This document shows, in pieces, positions 1-9,100 of a stretch of 24,503 nt of DNA (position 1 is the first letter of the stretch; every line of letters starts with the position of its first letter). The notes beneath the pieces are model-generated. The model did not search any database and had not been told where the DNA came from. It worked only from the letters and a program-made list of their open reading frames with translations. The position numbers and the translations under genes were made by a program. Source of the stretch: JAVVPL01 sp036655775 (GTDB taxonomy: Bacteria > Bacteroidota > Bacteroidia > Bacteroidales > P3); the NCBI GenBank assembly GCA_036655775.1, contig JAVVPL010000020.1, positions 1-24,503 of the forward strand, written 5' to 3'.

Positions 1-249
1 AATGAATTAATTGGATGGGCCGACCTCAAACCTTTTGAATGTATAGGAACCGTTGAAGAGGTAAATTGGGCTTTACAACAATTACTTAGCAAGCCTGATT
101 ATCAAACAAGTTATCTATTGCAACAATATGCTAAAAATCCTTTGGCAAAGAAAAAAATAAGAGAAGATTTGGTCAAGGATTTTCAAGATGCGCATTTTGT
201 ACCTGAACCTTTTGCGAAATTACTCATCCAAGAGCTTCGTAGCATTTAA
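1..249 (+). CDS. C-terminal 82 residues of an unidentified protein (partial)
   Basis: An open frame enters from the left edge and stops at TAA 247-249. The visible 82 residues begin NELIGWADLKPFECIGTVEE and end in a charged, helical tail rich in Lys, Asp and Gln. There is no signal for a membrane segment or a metal site. It lies 30 bp upstream of the MurD-family ligase on the same strand with no promoter between them, so the two are probably co-transcribed. I do not recognise the family with confidence. Because the downstream ligase looks like MurD2, the L-Glu epimerase MurL (usually encoded beside murD2) is one candidate. A glycosyltransferase tail is another. The function is left open. Confidence 0.7.
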   Translation, partial: NELIGWADLKPFECIGTVEEVNWALQQLLSKPDYQTSYLLQQYAKNPLAKKKIREDLVKDFQDAHFVPEPFAKLLIQELRSI

Positions 250-279
250 TTCTATTCTTCTATCACAAATTATTTACAG

Positions 280-1692
280 ATGAAAACAGAAGATATAAAA
301 CACCTATTAGATTTTATTTTAGAGGATAAAAAGTTTATTTTAATCCTTGGATTTGCACGCGAAGGTCGCAGTAGTTATCATCTTTTACGCACTTTGTACC
401 CTTGCAAAGAACTCGGTATAGCCGATCGCAATGTTCAAATAAGTAAAGAGGACACTTTAGCAAAGGATGCACATCTCTCTTTTTTCTTAGGAGAAGACTA
501 TTTACAAAGCATTGACAAAGCTGACTATGTACTCAAAAGCCCAGGAATTTCTCTAAAAGACTATCCTCAGTGGAATACATCTGACAAAATAAGCTCACAA
601 ACAAATTTGTTTTTACAAATTTTTCATCAACAAATTATTGGTATTACAGGCACTAAAGGGAAAAGTACTACAAGTAGTTTAACCTACCATATTCTTCGAC
701 AAGAAAATGCACAAACTCTTTTGGCGGGGAATATAGGAACGCCTCTTTTTGATATTATTCCAGCTATTGAAACGCAAAGTTGGATTGTCTGCGAATTTTC
801 CTCCCATCAATTGGAATATATTCATTACTCCCCTCATATTGCCGTGCTTTTAAATTTATTTGAAGAACATTTGGATCATTATACCTCCTATCAAGCATAT
901 CAAAATGCTAAATTAAATATTGTACGCTACCAACAAAAAGAGGACATTTTTATTTACGACCCTTCGCAAAAATTAGTAGATAAAGGTTTCAAAACTTTAG
1001 GTGTAAATACACAAGTCATGCAGTATGGAATACAAAAAAAAATAAAAATAGGCTGTTCTATTGAACATGCAAATCTTTACTTTACCAATAAAGCTGGCGA
1101 AACTGAAGTTGTTTTAGATATAGAGAAACATCCCTTTCTTTTAGGAGAACATAATTTGCTCAATTTGATGGCAGCAATCAATATTGCAAAAATTTTACAC
1201 ATAGACAATACTCGCATTCAATCTGCTTTAAGCACTTTTGTACCTTTAGAGCATCGTCTAGAATTTGTGTGCTGCAAAGAAAATGTGTATTACTATAATG
1301 ATTCTATCAGCACCATTCCCGAAGCTACCATTGCCGCCATTAAAGCGATAGAAGATCCTTTACATTTCAAAAAAGTAGGTTGTTTAATTTTGGGAGGATT
1401 TGATCGTGGCATCAATTATGCAATATTAATTGATTATTTGCAAAGAAATCCAATAAAAAATATTATTTTTGTCGGAAATTCGGGTTTGCGTATTTTTGCT
1501 TTATTAAAAAACAGCAAATCATTACCAAATAATTATTTAATAAGCAATAATTATGACGAAATTGTAAGTTGGTGTAAACAAAAAACCCCTAAAGGAGAAG
1601 TTTGTTTACTCTCACCTGCATCGGCAAGTTACGACAGTTTCAAAAATTTTGAAGAAAGAGGTCGATTGTTTAAAGAATTAGTATTACGCTAA
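280..1692 (+). CDS. murD: MurD-family UDP-N-acetylmuramoyl-L-alanine--glutamate ligase (MurD2-like variant)
   Basis: This is a cytoplasmic ATP-dependent Mur ligase that adds glutamate to UDP-MurNAc-L-Ala in peptidoglycan precursor synthesis. The 470 residues show the Mur order: an N-terminal substrate domain (1-110), the ATPase P-loop GTKGKSTTSS at 124-133, EFSSHQLE at 172-179, a Lys at 211 where MurD carries its carbamylated lysine, and a C-terminal glutamate-binding domain with HRLE at 324-327. Canonical MurD has NDSKATN and GGDGKSADF in the glutamate pocket. Here these read NDSISTIPEAT (339-349) and GGFDRGINY (371-379). That pattern matches what I remember of MurD2, which adds L-Glu and needs the epimerase MurL. 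Family membership is secure; D- versus L-Glu specificity is inference. The ATG at 280 has no Shine-Dalgarno, as is usual here. No dcw-cluster neighbours are present. Confidence 0.88.
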   Translation: MKTEDIKHLLDFILEDKKFILILGFAREGRSSYHLLRTLYPCKELGIADRNVQISKEDTLAKDAHLSFFLGEDYLQSIDKADYVLKSPGISLKDYPQWNTSDKISSQTNLFLQIFHQQIIGITGTKGKSTTSSLTYHILRQENAQTLLAGNIGTPLFDIIPAIETQSWIVCEFSSHQLEYIHYSPHIAVLLNLFEEHLDHYTSYQAYQNAKLNIVRYQQKEDIFIYDPSQKLVDKGFKTLGVNTQVMQYGIQKKIKIGCSIEHANLYFTNKAGETEVVLDIEKHPFLLGEHNLLNLMAAINIAKILHIDNTRIQSALSTFVPLEHRLEFVCCKENVYYYNDSISTIPEATIAAIKAIEDPLHFKKVGCLILGGFDRGINYAILIDYLQRNPIKNIIFVGNSGLRIFALLKNSKSLPNNYLISNNYDEIVSWCKQKTPKGEVCLLSPASASYDSFKNFEERGRLFKELVLR

Positions 1693-1739
1693 AATCCCGT
1701 TTTTAAAATTGAATAAACCGCTAAAAAAAATATATAGAT

Positions 1740-3431
1740 ATGAAGAAACTTATTGAATGTGTCCCCAATTTTAGTGAAGGACGAGATCTGTCCGTAATTA
1801 AACAAATTACAGATGTTATTGAAAAAGTAGAGGGTGTTAAACTTTTGGACGTAGACCCTGGTTATGCAACCAATCGTACCGTAGTTACCTTTGTAGGCAC
1901 ACCCGACGAAGTAATTGAAGCGGCATTCCAAGCCATTAAAAAAGCCTGTGACGTAATTGATATGCGTACTCAAAAAGGTGCTCACCCTCGCTTTGGAGCT
2001 ACGGATGTGTGTCCTTTGGTACCTGTTGCCAATATTACAATGGAAGAAACCGTTGAATATGCTCGTAAATTAGCTAAACGTGTTGGAGAAGAATTGGGTG
2101 TTTCTATTTATTGCTATGAAAATGCAGCTTTTGATCCTAAACGTAGAAACTTGGCTTATTGCCGTTCAGGAGAATACGAAGGATTAAAAGATAAACTTGC
2201 CAAAGCTGAATGGAAACCTGATTTTGGCCCTGCTACTTTTAATGCAACCGCTGGAGCAACCGCTATTGGAGCTCGTGATTTTTTAGTAGCCATCAATTAT
2301 AATTTGAATACTACTTCCACGCGTCGCGCCAATGCCATTGCATTTGACGTAAGAGAAAAAGGTCGTCCACAACGTGAAGGCAATAAAGTAACGGGAAAAC
2401 CCTTAAAAGATGCAAATGGAAAATCGATTATGATTCCAGGCACATTGAAATCAACTAAAGCTATTGGTTGGTTCATTGAAGAATATGGTATTGCTCAAGT
2501 ATCTATGAATATTACGAATATTTCCATTACGCCTGTACACATTGCCTTTGAAGAGGTTTGCAAAAAAGCACAAGATAGAGGAATTCGTGTAAGTGGGGTA
2601 GAAATTGTAGGTTTAGTACCTAAAAGTTGTTTGATTGATGCAGGTAAATATTTTCTAGCAAAACAAGAACGTTCTTTAGGTGTATCCGAAGATGAAATCA
2701 TCAAAATAGCAATCAAATCTATGGGTTTAGATGATTTGAAACCTTTTAATCCTCAAGAAAAAGTAATTGAATACGTATTGGAAGCAAGCAATAAAACAAA
2801 AAAATTAATCGATCTAAGTTGTACTGGTTTTGCCAATGAAACCTCTTCCGAATCGCCAGCTCCTGGTGGCGGATCTATTTCAGCCTATATGGGATCCTTA
2901 GGTGCTTCTCTTGCCACGATGGTAGCCAATTTATCTTCACACAAAGCAGGTTGGGACGAACGTTGGGAAGAATTTTCACAATGGGCAGAAAAAGGACAAA
3001 AATTAAAAGATGAATTATTGTTTTTGGTAGACGAAGATACCAATGCTTTCAATAAAATCATGGATGCTTTTGGTTTACCCAAAGGTACAGATGCCGAAAA
3101 AGTCGCACGTACACAAGCCATTCAAGATGCGACCAAATTTGCCATTGAAGTGCCTTTTCATACCATGCAAAAAGCATACGAAACTTTTGATTTAATTAAG
3201 GCTATGATTGAAATAGGCAATCCAAATTCAGTCACAGATGCAGGTGTGGGGGCTCTTTGTGCTCGTTCAGCTGTAATAGGCGCCCATTTAAATGTAAAAA
3301 TAAATGCGGCAGGTCTAAAAGATCAAGCATTTTTAGATAAAATTTTAGGCGAAGCCAATGCGATTGAAACTAAAGCAATAGCTTTAGAACAAAGTTTATT
3401 GGCCGAAGTTGAGAAAAAAATCAAAGGCTAA
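1740..3431 (+). CDS. ftcD: Bifunctional glutamate formimidoyltransferase / formimidoyl-THF cyclodeaminase
   Basis: This two-domain enzyme of histidine degradation moves the formimino group from N-formimino-L-glutamate to tetrahydrofolate, then deaminates it to methenyl-THF and ammonia. The formiminotransferase part (about 1-330) begins with KLIECVPNFSEGRD and carries MRTQKGAHPRFGATDVCPLV, with the expected catalytic His at residue 82. The cyclodeaminase part (about 355-563) contains PAPGGGS at 373-379, followed by the helical bundle typical of FchA. At 563 residues it has the size of the mammalian fused enzyme (about 540). It starts 47 bp after the murD-like gene and stops 5 bp before the methyltransferase gene, so it probably sits in one transcript with both. 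No hutH, hutU or hutI is present in the window, so the rest of the pathway must lie elsewhere. Confidence 0.95.
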   Translation: MKKLIECVPNFSEGRDLSVIKQITDVIEKVEGVKLLDVDPGYATNRTVVTFVGTPDEVIEAAFQAIKKACDVIDMRTQKGAHPRFGATDVCPLVPVANITMEETVEYARKLAKRVGEELGVSIYCYENAAFDPKRRNLAYCRSGEYEGLKDKLAKAEWKPDFGPATFNATAGATAIGARDFLVAINYNLNTTSTRRANAIAFDVREKGRPQREGNKVTGKPLKDANGKSIMIPGTLKSTKAIGWFIEEYGIAQVSMNITNISITPVHIAFEEVCKKAQDRGIRVSGVEIVGLVPKSCLIDAGKYFLAKQERSLGVSEDEIIKIAIKSMGLDDLKPFNPQEKVIEYVLEASNKTKKLIDLSCTGFANETSSESPAPGGGSISAYMGSLGASLATMVANLSSHKAGWDERWEEFSQWAEKGQKLKDELLFLVDEDTNAFNKIMDAFGLPKGTDAEKVARTQAIQDATKFAIEVPFHTMQKAYETFDLIKAMIEIGNPNSVTDAGVGALCARSAVIGAHLNVKINAAGLKDQAFLDKILGEANAIETKAIALEQSLLAEVEKKIKG

Positions 3432-3436
3432 TTTCA

Positions 3437-4477
3437 TTGAAAAATAATTCAACAATACAAAAAGAATCTGCTTCTTTATGGCTCAAAAAGCTGAAAGAAG
3501 CAGATTTTTCTGCTTTAGGATTAAGCCCTTATCATCTCAATTACCTCAATCGTCTACAAGCTATTTTGCCCCACTACTTTTCAATTTACGAAAAATGTTT
3601 TTCAATTCTCTTTCAAAATTTATCGGAAACCGAAATACAAAAAATTTGCAAACAAGCGTATATTGTAGACTATGGAGGTGGATGTGGATTTTTAAGCCTT
3701 TATGCACGCGCAGTTGTCGGTATTGACTCCATTATCTACGTAGACATGAACGAAAATTCGGTGGCACTTACAGCTCAAATTTTCGATTATTTTTCATTAA
3801 ACAAACCCATCCTTATTTTAGGGGATCAAAAAAAATTAGCCCACTATTGTAAAGAAAATTCGATTCATCTTCACTATTTAGTTTCCACCGATGTAATTGA
3901 ACACATTTACAATTTAGATTTATTTTTTGCCGATATACAAGAGACATTTCCCAATCTATCAATGGTTTTTTCCACAGGTTCCAACCCTTACAATTCGCAT
4001 ATTCGTAAGAAATTAGAAGCCTATATGATCGAAGATGAATTAAAAGGAACAGATACCTCCTCCGCTTTTTTAGCACAAAGAAAAAAATATATAGAAACTC
4101 ATTTTAATTTATCTTCTTACGAAACCCTACAATTGGCCATTTGTACCCGAGGATTGATATTTCCAGAAGTTCATGCCGCCGTACTCAAATACCAAGAATC
4201 CACACAGTTCCCTTTGGAAAATTCAAATGCTTATGAATGTTGTGATCCCAATACAGGAAGTTGGACCGAGCGCATACTTCCTTTAAAAGAATATAAAAAT
4301 ATTTTAAAAAAACACGCTTTTGAGGTTCGCTTTGTAAGAGGCTATTATGCTGAGGAACGTACACTTCCACTCAAATCTCTATTTTTTAAATTCCTTAATT
4401 TTTGCATCCGTTGTAGCGGCCCTTTAGGCTTTTTAATCGCCCCCTATATGTATTTAAAAATAAACATTAAGAAATAG
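3437..4477 (+). CDS. Class I SAM-dependent methyltransferase, substrate unknown
   Basis: A 346-residue protein with a Rossmann-type methyltransferase core. Motif I is IVDYGGGCGFLS (about 76-87), the ribose-binding acidic residue is in IIYVDMNENSV (Asp103), and a later VSTDVIEHI segment matches the usual motif following the cofactor site. The N-terminal 70 and C-terminal 150 residues are not recognisable and presumably bind the substrate. The C-terminus is basic and hydrophobic (PLGFLIAPYMYLKINIKK), which may contact the membrane. The only reasonable start is TTG at 3437, 5 bp after the ftcD stop; the first in-frame ATG comes about 100 residues later and would cut away motif I. This suggests translational coupling to ftcD. 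Its 3' end overlaps the convergent yigZ-like gene by 11 bp. The substrate cannot be inferred from the context. Confidence 0.8.
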   Translation: MKNNSTIQKESASLWLKKLKEADFSALGLSPYHLNYLNRLQAILPHYFSIYEKCFSILFQNLSETEIQKICKQAYIVDYGGGCGFLSLYARAVVGIDSIIYVDMNENSVALTAQIFDYFSLNKPILILGDQKKLAHYCKENSIHLHYLVSTDVIEHIYNLDLFFADIQETFPNLSMVFSTGSNPYNSHIRKKLEAYMIEDELKGTDTSSAFLAQRKKYIETHFNLSSYETLQLAICTRGLIFPEVHAAVLKYQESTQFPLENSNAYECCDPNTGSWTERILPLKEYKNILKKHAFEVRFVRGYYAEERTLPLKSLFFKFLNFCIRCSGPLGFLIAPYMYLKINIKK

Positions 4478-5072
4478 CTGAAAAAGATACTTCTAGGGTA
4501 TTCAATATTCGACAAATTCGCTCCGTATCACTCAATCGTACCGCAATATTCAATTCACAAATTTGATCGAATGTGCATTTTTGTTGCGTTAAATTTTCTT
4601 CTTTTATTAATTTCATCACTGCATTCATTTTTTCATAAGAAAATTGAAGATGAAAATTCTGCATTACTTGTTTTTCAATAATTACAGCCTGCTCTAAAGC
4701 ATCTGCCGCAGCCAATTTATAAGCCTGAATAAGGCCACTAGTACCCAATTTAGTTCCTCCAAAATAGCGAACCACCACAACTAATACACAACTTAAATCT
4801 TTGGATAAAATCTGACCATAAATAGGTCTACCAGCAGTTCCTGAAGGTTCGCTATCATCATTATAACGATAGGTCTCTTTATTCGCACCCAAGACATACG
4901 CATAACAATGATGTCGCGCATCAAAATAATCTTTTTTAATTTGAGTGATTTGTGCTTGGGCTTTTTCCACGGTATCAACAGCAAATGCAAAAGCCAAAAA
5001 TTTACTACCTTTTTCTTTGTATAAACCTTGCACTGGCCCCACAATGGTTTTATAAGAATCGAGCCTCTTCAT
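4467..5072 (-). CDS. yigZ: IMPACT/YigZ family protein
   Basis: A 201-residue member of the UPF0029/IMPACT family. The signature is clear: ARHHCYAYVLG at 52-62, DDSEPSGTAGRPI at 72-84 and VVVVRYFGGTKLGTSGLIQAY at 98-118, followed by the smaller C-terminal alpha/beta domain. Relatives are related to the eukaryotic translation-stress regulator IMPACT, but the bacterial role is not established and no catalytic activity should be assumed. Length is normal for the family (about 200). The start codon overlaps the end of ribD by 23 bp, so translation is likely coupled to ribD and expression follows the porU-ribD promoter. The 3' end overlaps the convergent methyltransferase gene by 11 bp. Confidence 0.92.
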   Translation of the reverse strand: MKRLDSYKTIVGPVQGLYKEKGSKFLAFAFAVDTVEKAQAQITQIKKDYFDARHHCYAYVLGANKETYRYNDDSEPSGTAGRPIYGQILSKDLSCVLVVVVRYFGGTKLGTSGLIQAYKLAAADALEQAVIIEKQVMQNFHLQFSYEKMNAVMKLIKEENLTQQKCTFDQICELNIAVRLSDTERICRILNTLEVSFSAIS

Positions 5073-6156
5073 TTTTAAAATAAAGGATAGATTGTTTATT
5101 CACTTTCCATGGATAAAATACGGCAGGATATAAGGAATCCGACTGTGGATTTAAAGAATATGACCTTGGCAAAGAAGGTGCAGAAAGTCCGTGTTCAAGT
5201 CTTGTATTCCCAACAAATACACGCGCTTCATCCCATAAATTAGACTCTATAAAACTTTCTAGAATTTGCTTTCCCCCCTCTACAATCAATGAATTAATTT
5301 GATACTGAAATAAACTCTTTAGAATTTCTTCCAGGGTGCAATGAGGAGTTATAGGCACATATAATAGCATTTCATCTGGAGCTTCCAAAGAGGCATTGTC
5401 TTTAGCTGTAAACAAAATACTTTTTTGTGTTTTATCAAAAAAATGTAAATTTTCAGAAAGTCGAACTCGTCGATCTATACTAATACGAATCGGATTTCGT
5501 CCACAAATAGTACGGATATTCAATTGAGGATTGTCGATCAGTAAGGTTTGACTTCCCACCAAAATAGCTTTTTCTTGAGAACGCCAAAGATGATCTAATA
5601 CACGTAAATATTCATCCGTGATACGATATGAACCTTTGGGGGATGAAGGCTCCTGACGATCAATATCCATAAATCCATCTTGGCTTTGCGCCCATTTAAG
5701 AATAATATAGGGCCGTCTTTTTTGGATATAGGTAAAAAATCGTTTGTTCAATTGTTGGCCTTCTTCTTCCATTACATGCTCCAGCACTTCCACGCCAGCT
5801 GCACGTAGTTTATTCACTCCTTGTCCATGCACAGAAGGATTGGGATCTACACAAGAAATAACTACTTTTGGAATTTGCATTTGAATAATTAAATCAACAC
5901 AAGGCGGTGTTTTTCCATAATGAGAGCAAGGTTCCAAATTTACATATAGGGTACTCGTTTTTAATTTTGTTTTGTCACTCACAGAGGCAATAGCATTGAC
6001 CTCGGCATGTGCTTGACCATATTGTTGATGATATCCCTCTCCTATAATTTGGTCATTCTGTACAATTACAGCCCCTACCATAGGATTGGGCCCCACATCT
6101 GCAAAACCTTTTAGGGCTAAATCAAAACAACGTTGCATATAAACAGAATCCATCAT
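5050..6156 (-). CDS. ribD: Bifunctional riboflavin biosynthesis deaminase/reductase RibD
   Basis: This enzyme performs the second and third steps of riboflavin synthesis from GTP: deamination of the diaminopyrimidine nucleotide, then NADPH-dependent reduction of the ribose chain. The N-terminal deaminase has the zinc site HAEVNAIASV (His50, catalytic Glu52) with PCSHYGKTPPC (Cys77, Cys86). The C-terminal reductase begins near LKWAQSQDGFMD and includes the SLIVEGGKQILESFI nucleotide-binding segment. At 368 residues it is full length. Two adjacent ATG codons open the frame and the first is chosen. It lies 11 bp downstream of porU and overlaps the yigZ-like gene by 23 bp. No other rib genes and no FMN riboswitch are visible, so it is probably expressed from the porU promoter. 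Confidence 0.95.
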   Translation of the reverse strand: MMDSVYMQRCFDLALKGFADVGPNPMVGAVIVQNDQIIGEGYHQQYGQAHAEVNAIASVSDKTKLKTSTLYVNLEPCSHYGKTPPCVDLIIQMQIPKVVISCVDPNPSVHGQGVNKLRAAGVEVLEHVMEEEGQQLNKRFFTYIQKRRPYIILKWAQSQDGFMDIDRQEPSSPKGSYRITDEYLRVLDHLWRSQEKAILVGSQTLLIDNPQLNIRTICGRNPIRISIDRRVRLSENLHFFDKTQKSILFTAKDNASLEAPDEMLLYVPITPHCTLEEILKSLFQYQINSLIVEGGKQILESFIESNLWDEARVFVGNTRLEHGLSAPSLPRSYSLNPQSDSLYPAVFYPWKVNKQSILYFKNEEARFL

Positions 6157-6167
6157 ACCCTCAAAGA

Positions 6168-9100
6168 TTAATTAACCACTATAAGTTTTTGTCCTGCTTT
6201 TGCCATATTCCCATCCACATCATACAATTTGATTGTGTAAAAATACATCCCTCTGGAGAGTCGTTGACCACTCGTATTTTTACATTCCCATCGAATAGGA
6301 CCAATCACATAGGACGAATTAATATCCATTTTTTGTTCAAATCTACCTACCAAATTACCATGCAAACCACAAATTTCAATTTGTACTCTATCCAATTTTT
6401 TATCGGTATTATGTGTAAAATAAAAACTAGTTTCGGTATTGGCAGGATTGGGCGCATTAAATAAACCAAAGATTCTAAATCTAGAGGGATCCTCCACTAT
6501 AAAATCTAAGCGAGCCAGTGTAGACATATTGTAAATATTCCATACTTTTAATTCTAAGGTATGATTGCCTGGAGATAATTCGGGTAAAGAATACGCTAAA
6601 CTTCCTCGCGTATAACTTCCAAAATCATATTTGAATAAATCATTGACTATACGATTGGTTTTAGTATTGCCATCTAAGGTTAAAATCATATCATGTCCTA
6701 TACCACTACCCGTTGTGTTGATGCCATAATCATCGAAAATATCGGCTTTTATCGTGGGCTGAACACCTACCCGTACCCCATCCGTAAACGATTTATCATC
6801 GATATATAAATGGACGGTAGGAGGTGTGGTATCAAATACAACCTCCGTATCGAACCCCCCTACTACAATTTTGTTGAAATATCCTGAAGCATCACCTAAG
6901 GAATCCGAATAGGCATAATAACTAATTTTCCCAAAACCATAATTATAGGCGATATCCTTAGGTACAATAAATGTGAATGTAAATTTTCCATTTTTCACAC
7001 TGCTTTGTCCTTTATAAATCACATTTTGCTGCATTACATAAGGAACTTTTTCATTATATCCCCCTTTGCTATTTTGGTTGCCGCGTGTACACTCTTGGGT
7101 AAACTTATCGTAAATTTGCACTTGCAATACACCATTAAAATGAGTATGTATACTCCCATCAGGTAAAGTTATAGCCCCCTCTATTTCCATTTTTGAAAAT
7201 GCTTTTAAGCTATCCAAAGATTGATTAATATCTTTGCCATTAATATGGGTGGTTTGAATATCATAACGAGGTAAAGCCACTTTTAGTGCGGGATCTCCCA
7301 ATAAAATAAAACGACGAGCACTACTATACATATTTTGTATTTTTGTATACAAATATGCATCCCCTATACTTGGCGGAATTCCCTCTTGTTTTTGGATTGC
7401 ATATCGAACAAAATCGGATTGTATTTTTTCTATGGAGCCGATATTGGCCGTACGCGAAGCCGCCACCATTGAAATAGCCCCTCCATTGGGTGTCAACACA
7501 CACAATTCACCTCCAGAAATTTGCGCAACTTGATCAAAATAAGAAAATGTACAAGAAGAAGAAAACATCATGGGATAAGCATAGGAATTTTTCCATTTAT
7601 ATATATCCTCTAGGATCAAAATTTTTTCATCACTCCACGCATTCCAACCACTATGCCCCATATATCCCACAAATAAAGCTCCTTTGTCCATTCCTTCATG
7701 TAGAGCTTTTCGTGCATCGGGATACGTTGCGCCCTTAGGTGTTGAATACCGTTGGTAGGCATCACTGTATATCTTTTTTATATTCATTTGGGGTTCTTCC
7801 TTATAAATAGCCGATGCAAATTGCCCACTATCTTCATATCTTTGATCAAAGCGTTCGCCATCATCACTGATAAATGTAATTACATTCTTCCAATCTCCAA
7901 AATTTAAAGATGTTTGATCCATTGTTTCCTCTTTATAAAGATAAGGATGCATATATCGTTTGATTTTTGCTAATACATTTTGTGCTTGTTCTGTCGAAGA
8001 AACGGGAAGACGTCCCACGGCAATATCAGGCATAGCATTCGCACTCGATTCGTTAGTACCTAGATAAGCAAAATCATCATCTCCCACATCTCCATCTCCA
8101 CTTCCATTGGAAACAGGCTCAAATGTGGGTATGAAATTTGAATTTTTATTTAAAACATTTTTGACATCATAAGAAGCATCTCCAAATAATAATAAATACG
8201 ATGGAGGAGTCAGTTCTTTGTTTTCTTGTGCTTTATCATACAACATTTTCATCAAACGACGGATAGCTGAAGGATCGACTATACCTGCAGAAAATTCATT
8301 ATATACTTGCGTAGTGAGCAGCACTGCTGTTTTGACATTGTTTTGACGATGCAACTCACCCAATTCTTGTGCTTCTTTTTGAAAATCGGGGTGTGCAACA
8401 ATGACATATTCTATGGAATTGAGCGCATGTAAATTTTGCGTATCTATTTTTTGAATATCTAAGGCCTTTAATGAAAGGAAGGTATTCCCATCAAAGGCTA
8501 TAAACTCCGCTAAATGATCATCCTTTCTCACAAAAGAATATAGCTTATCCTTTTGTGTTACCTTTATATTTTCAATATTCCACAAGCTATCTATTTTCCA
8601 AACTTGTACACTTCCATAGAGACTTTCTATTTGAAATTTGACCACATTTTTAATGGCTTCTGGAGAACGAAACGAAAGAAAACCTTGCGCAATTTTTAAT
8701 TTTCTATAATATTGAAAATTGAAATAATCTAAATAACCATCCGAAATCACCGCGTTTTCTTTGCTATATTTTAGTCGGAATCGAGGCGTATTTTGTCTAA
8801 GTTTACATCTATATTGTGCCGATTGCGTAGCCAAACAAAAATTTTCAGAAAGCGATATTTGCACGTTTAAATTGGCCGCCATCGAATCCTCGGCCAAAAA
8901 AGCTTGTGTGGAAGAAAGAGTAAATGTAGATGCGGAACTGGCAGCCAAAGCCATGTTTATTTTTATTACAGAATCCAAAATAATATCAGGAAAAACAAAA
9001 TCAAAATCGTGTACCGCTCCTTGTTCTCTAAAGATTTCGCCTACCCAATTTTGTCCTTCATTACATGGATTGAAGAGATCTTTTTCATAATATTGATAAT

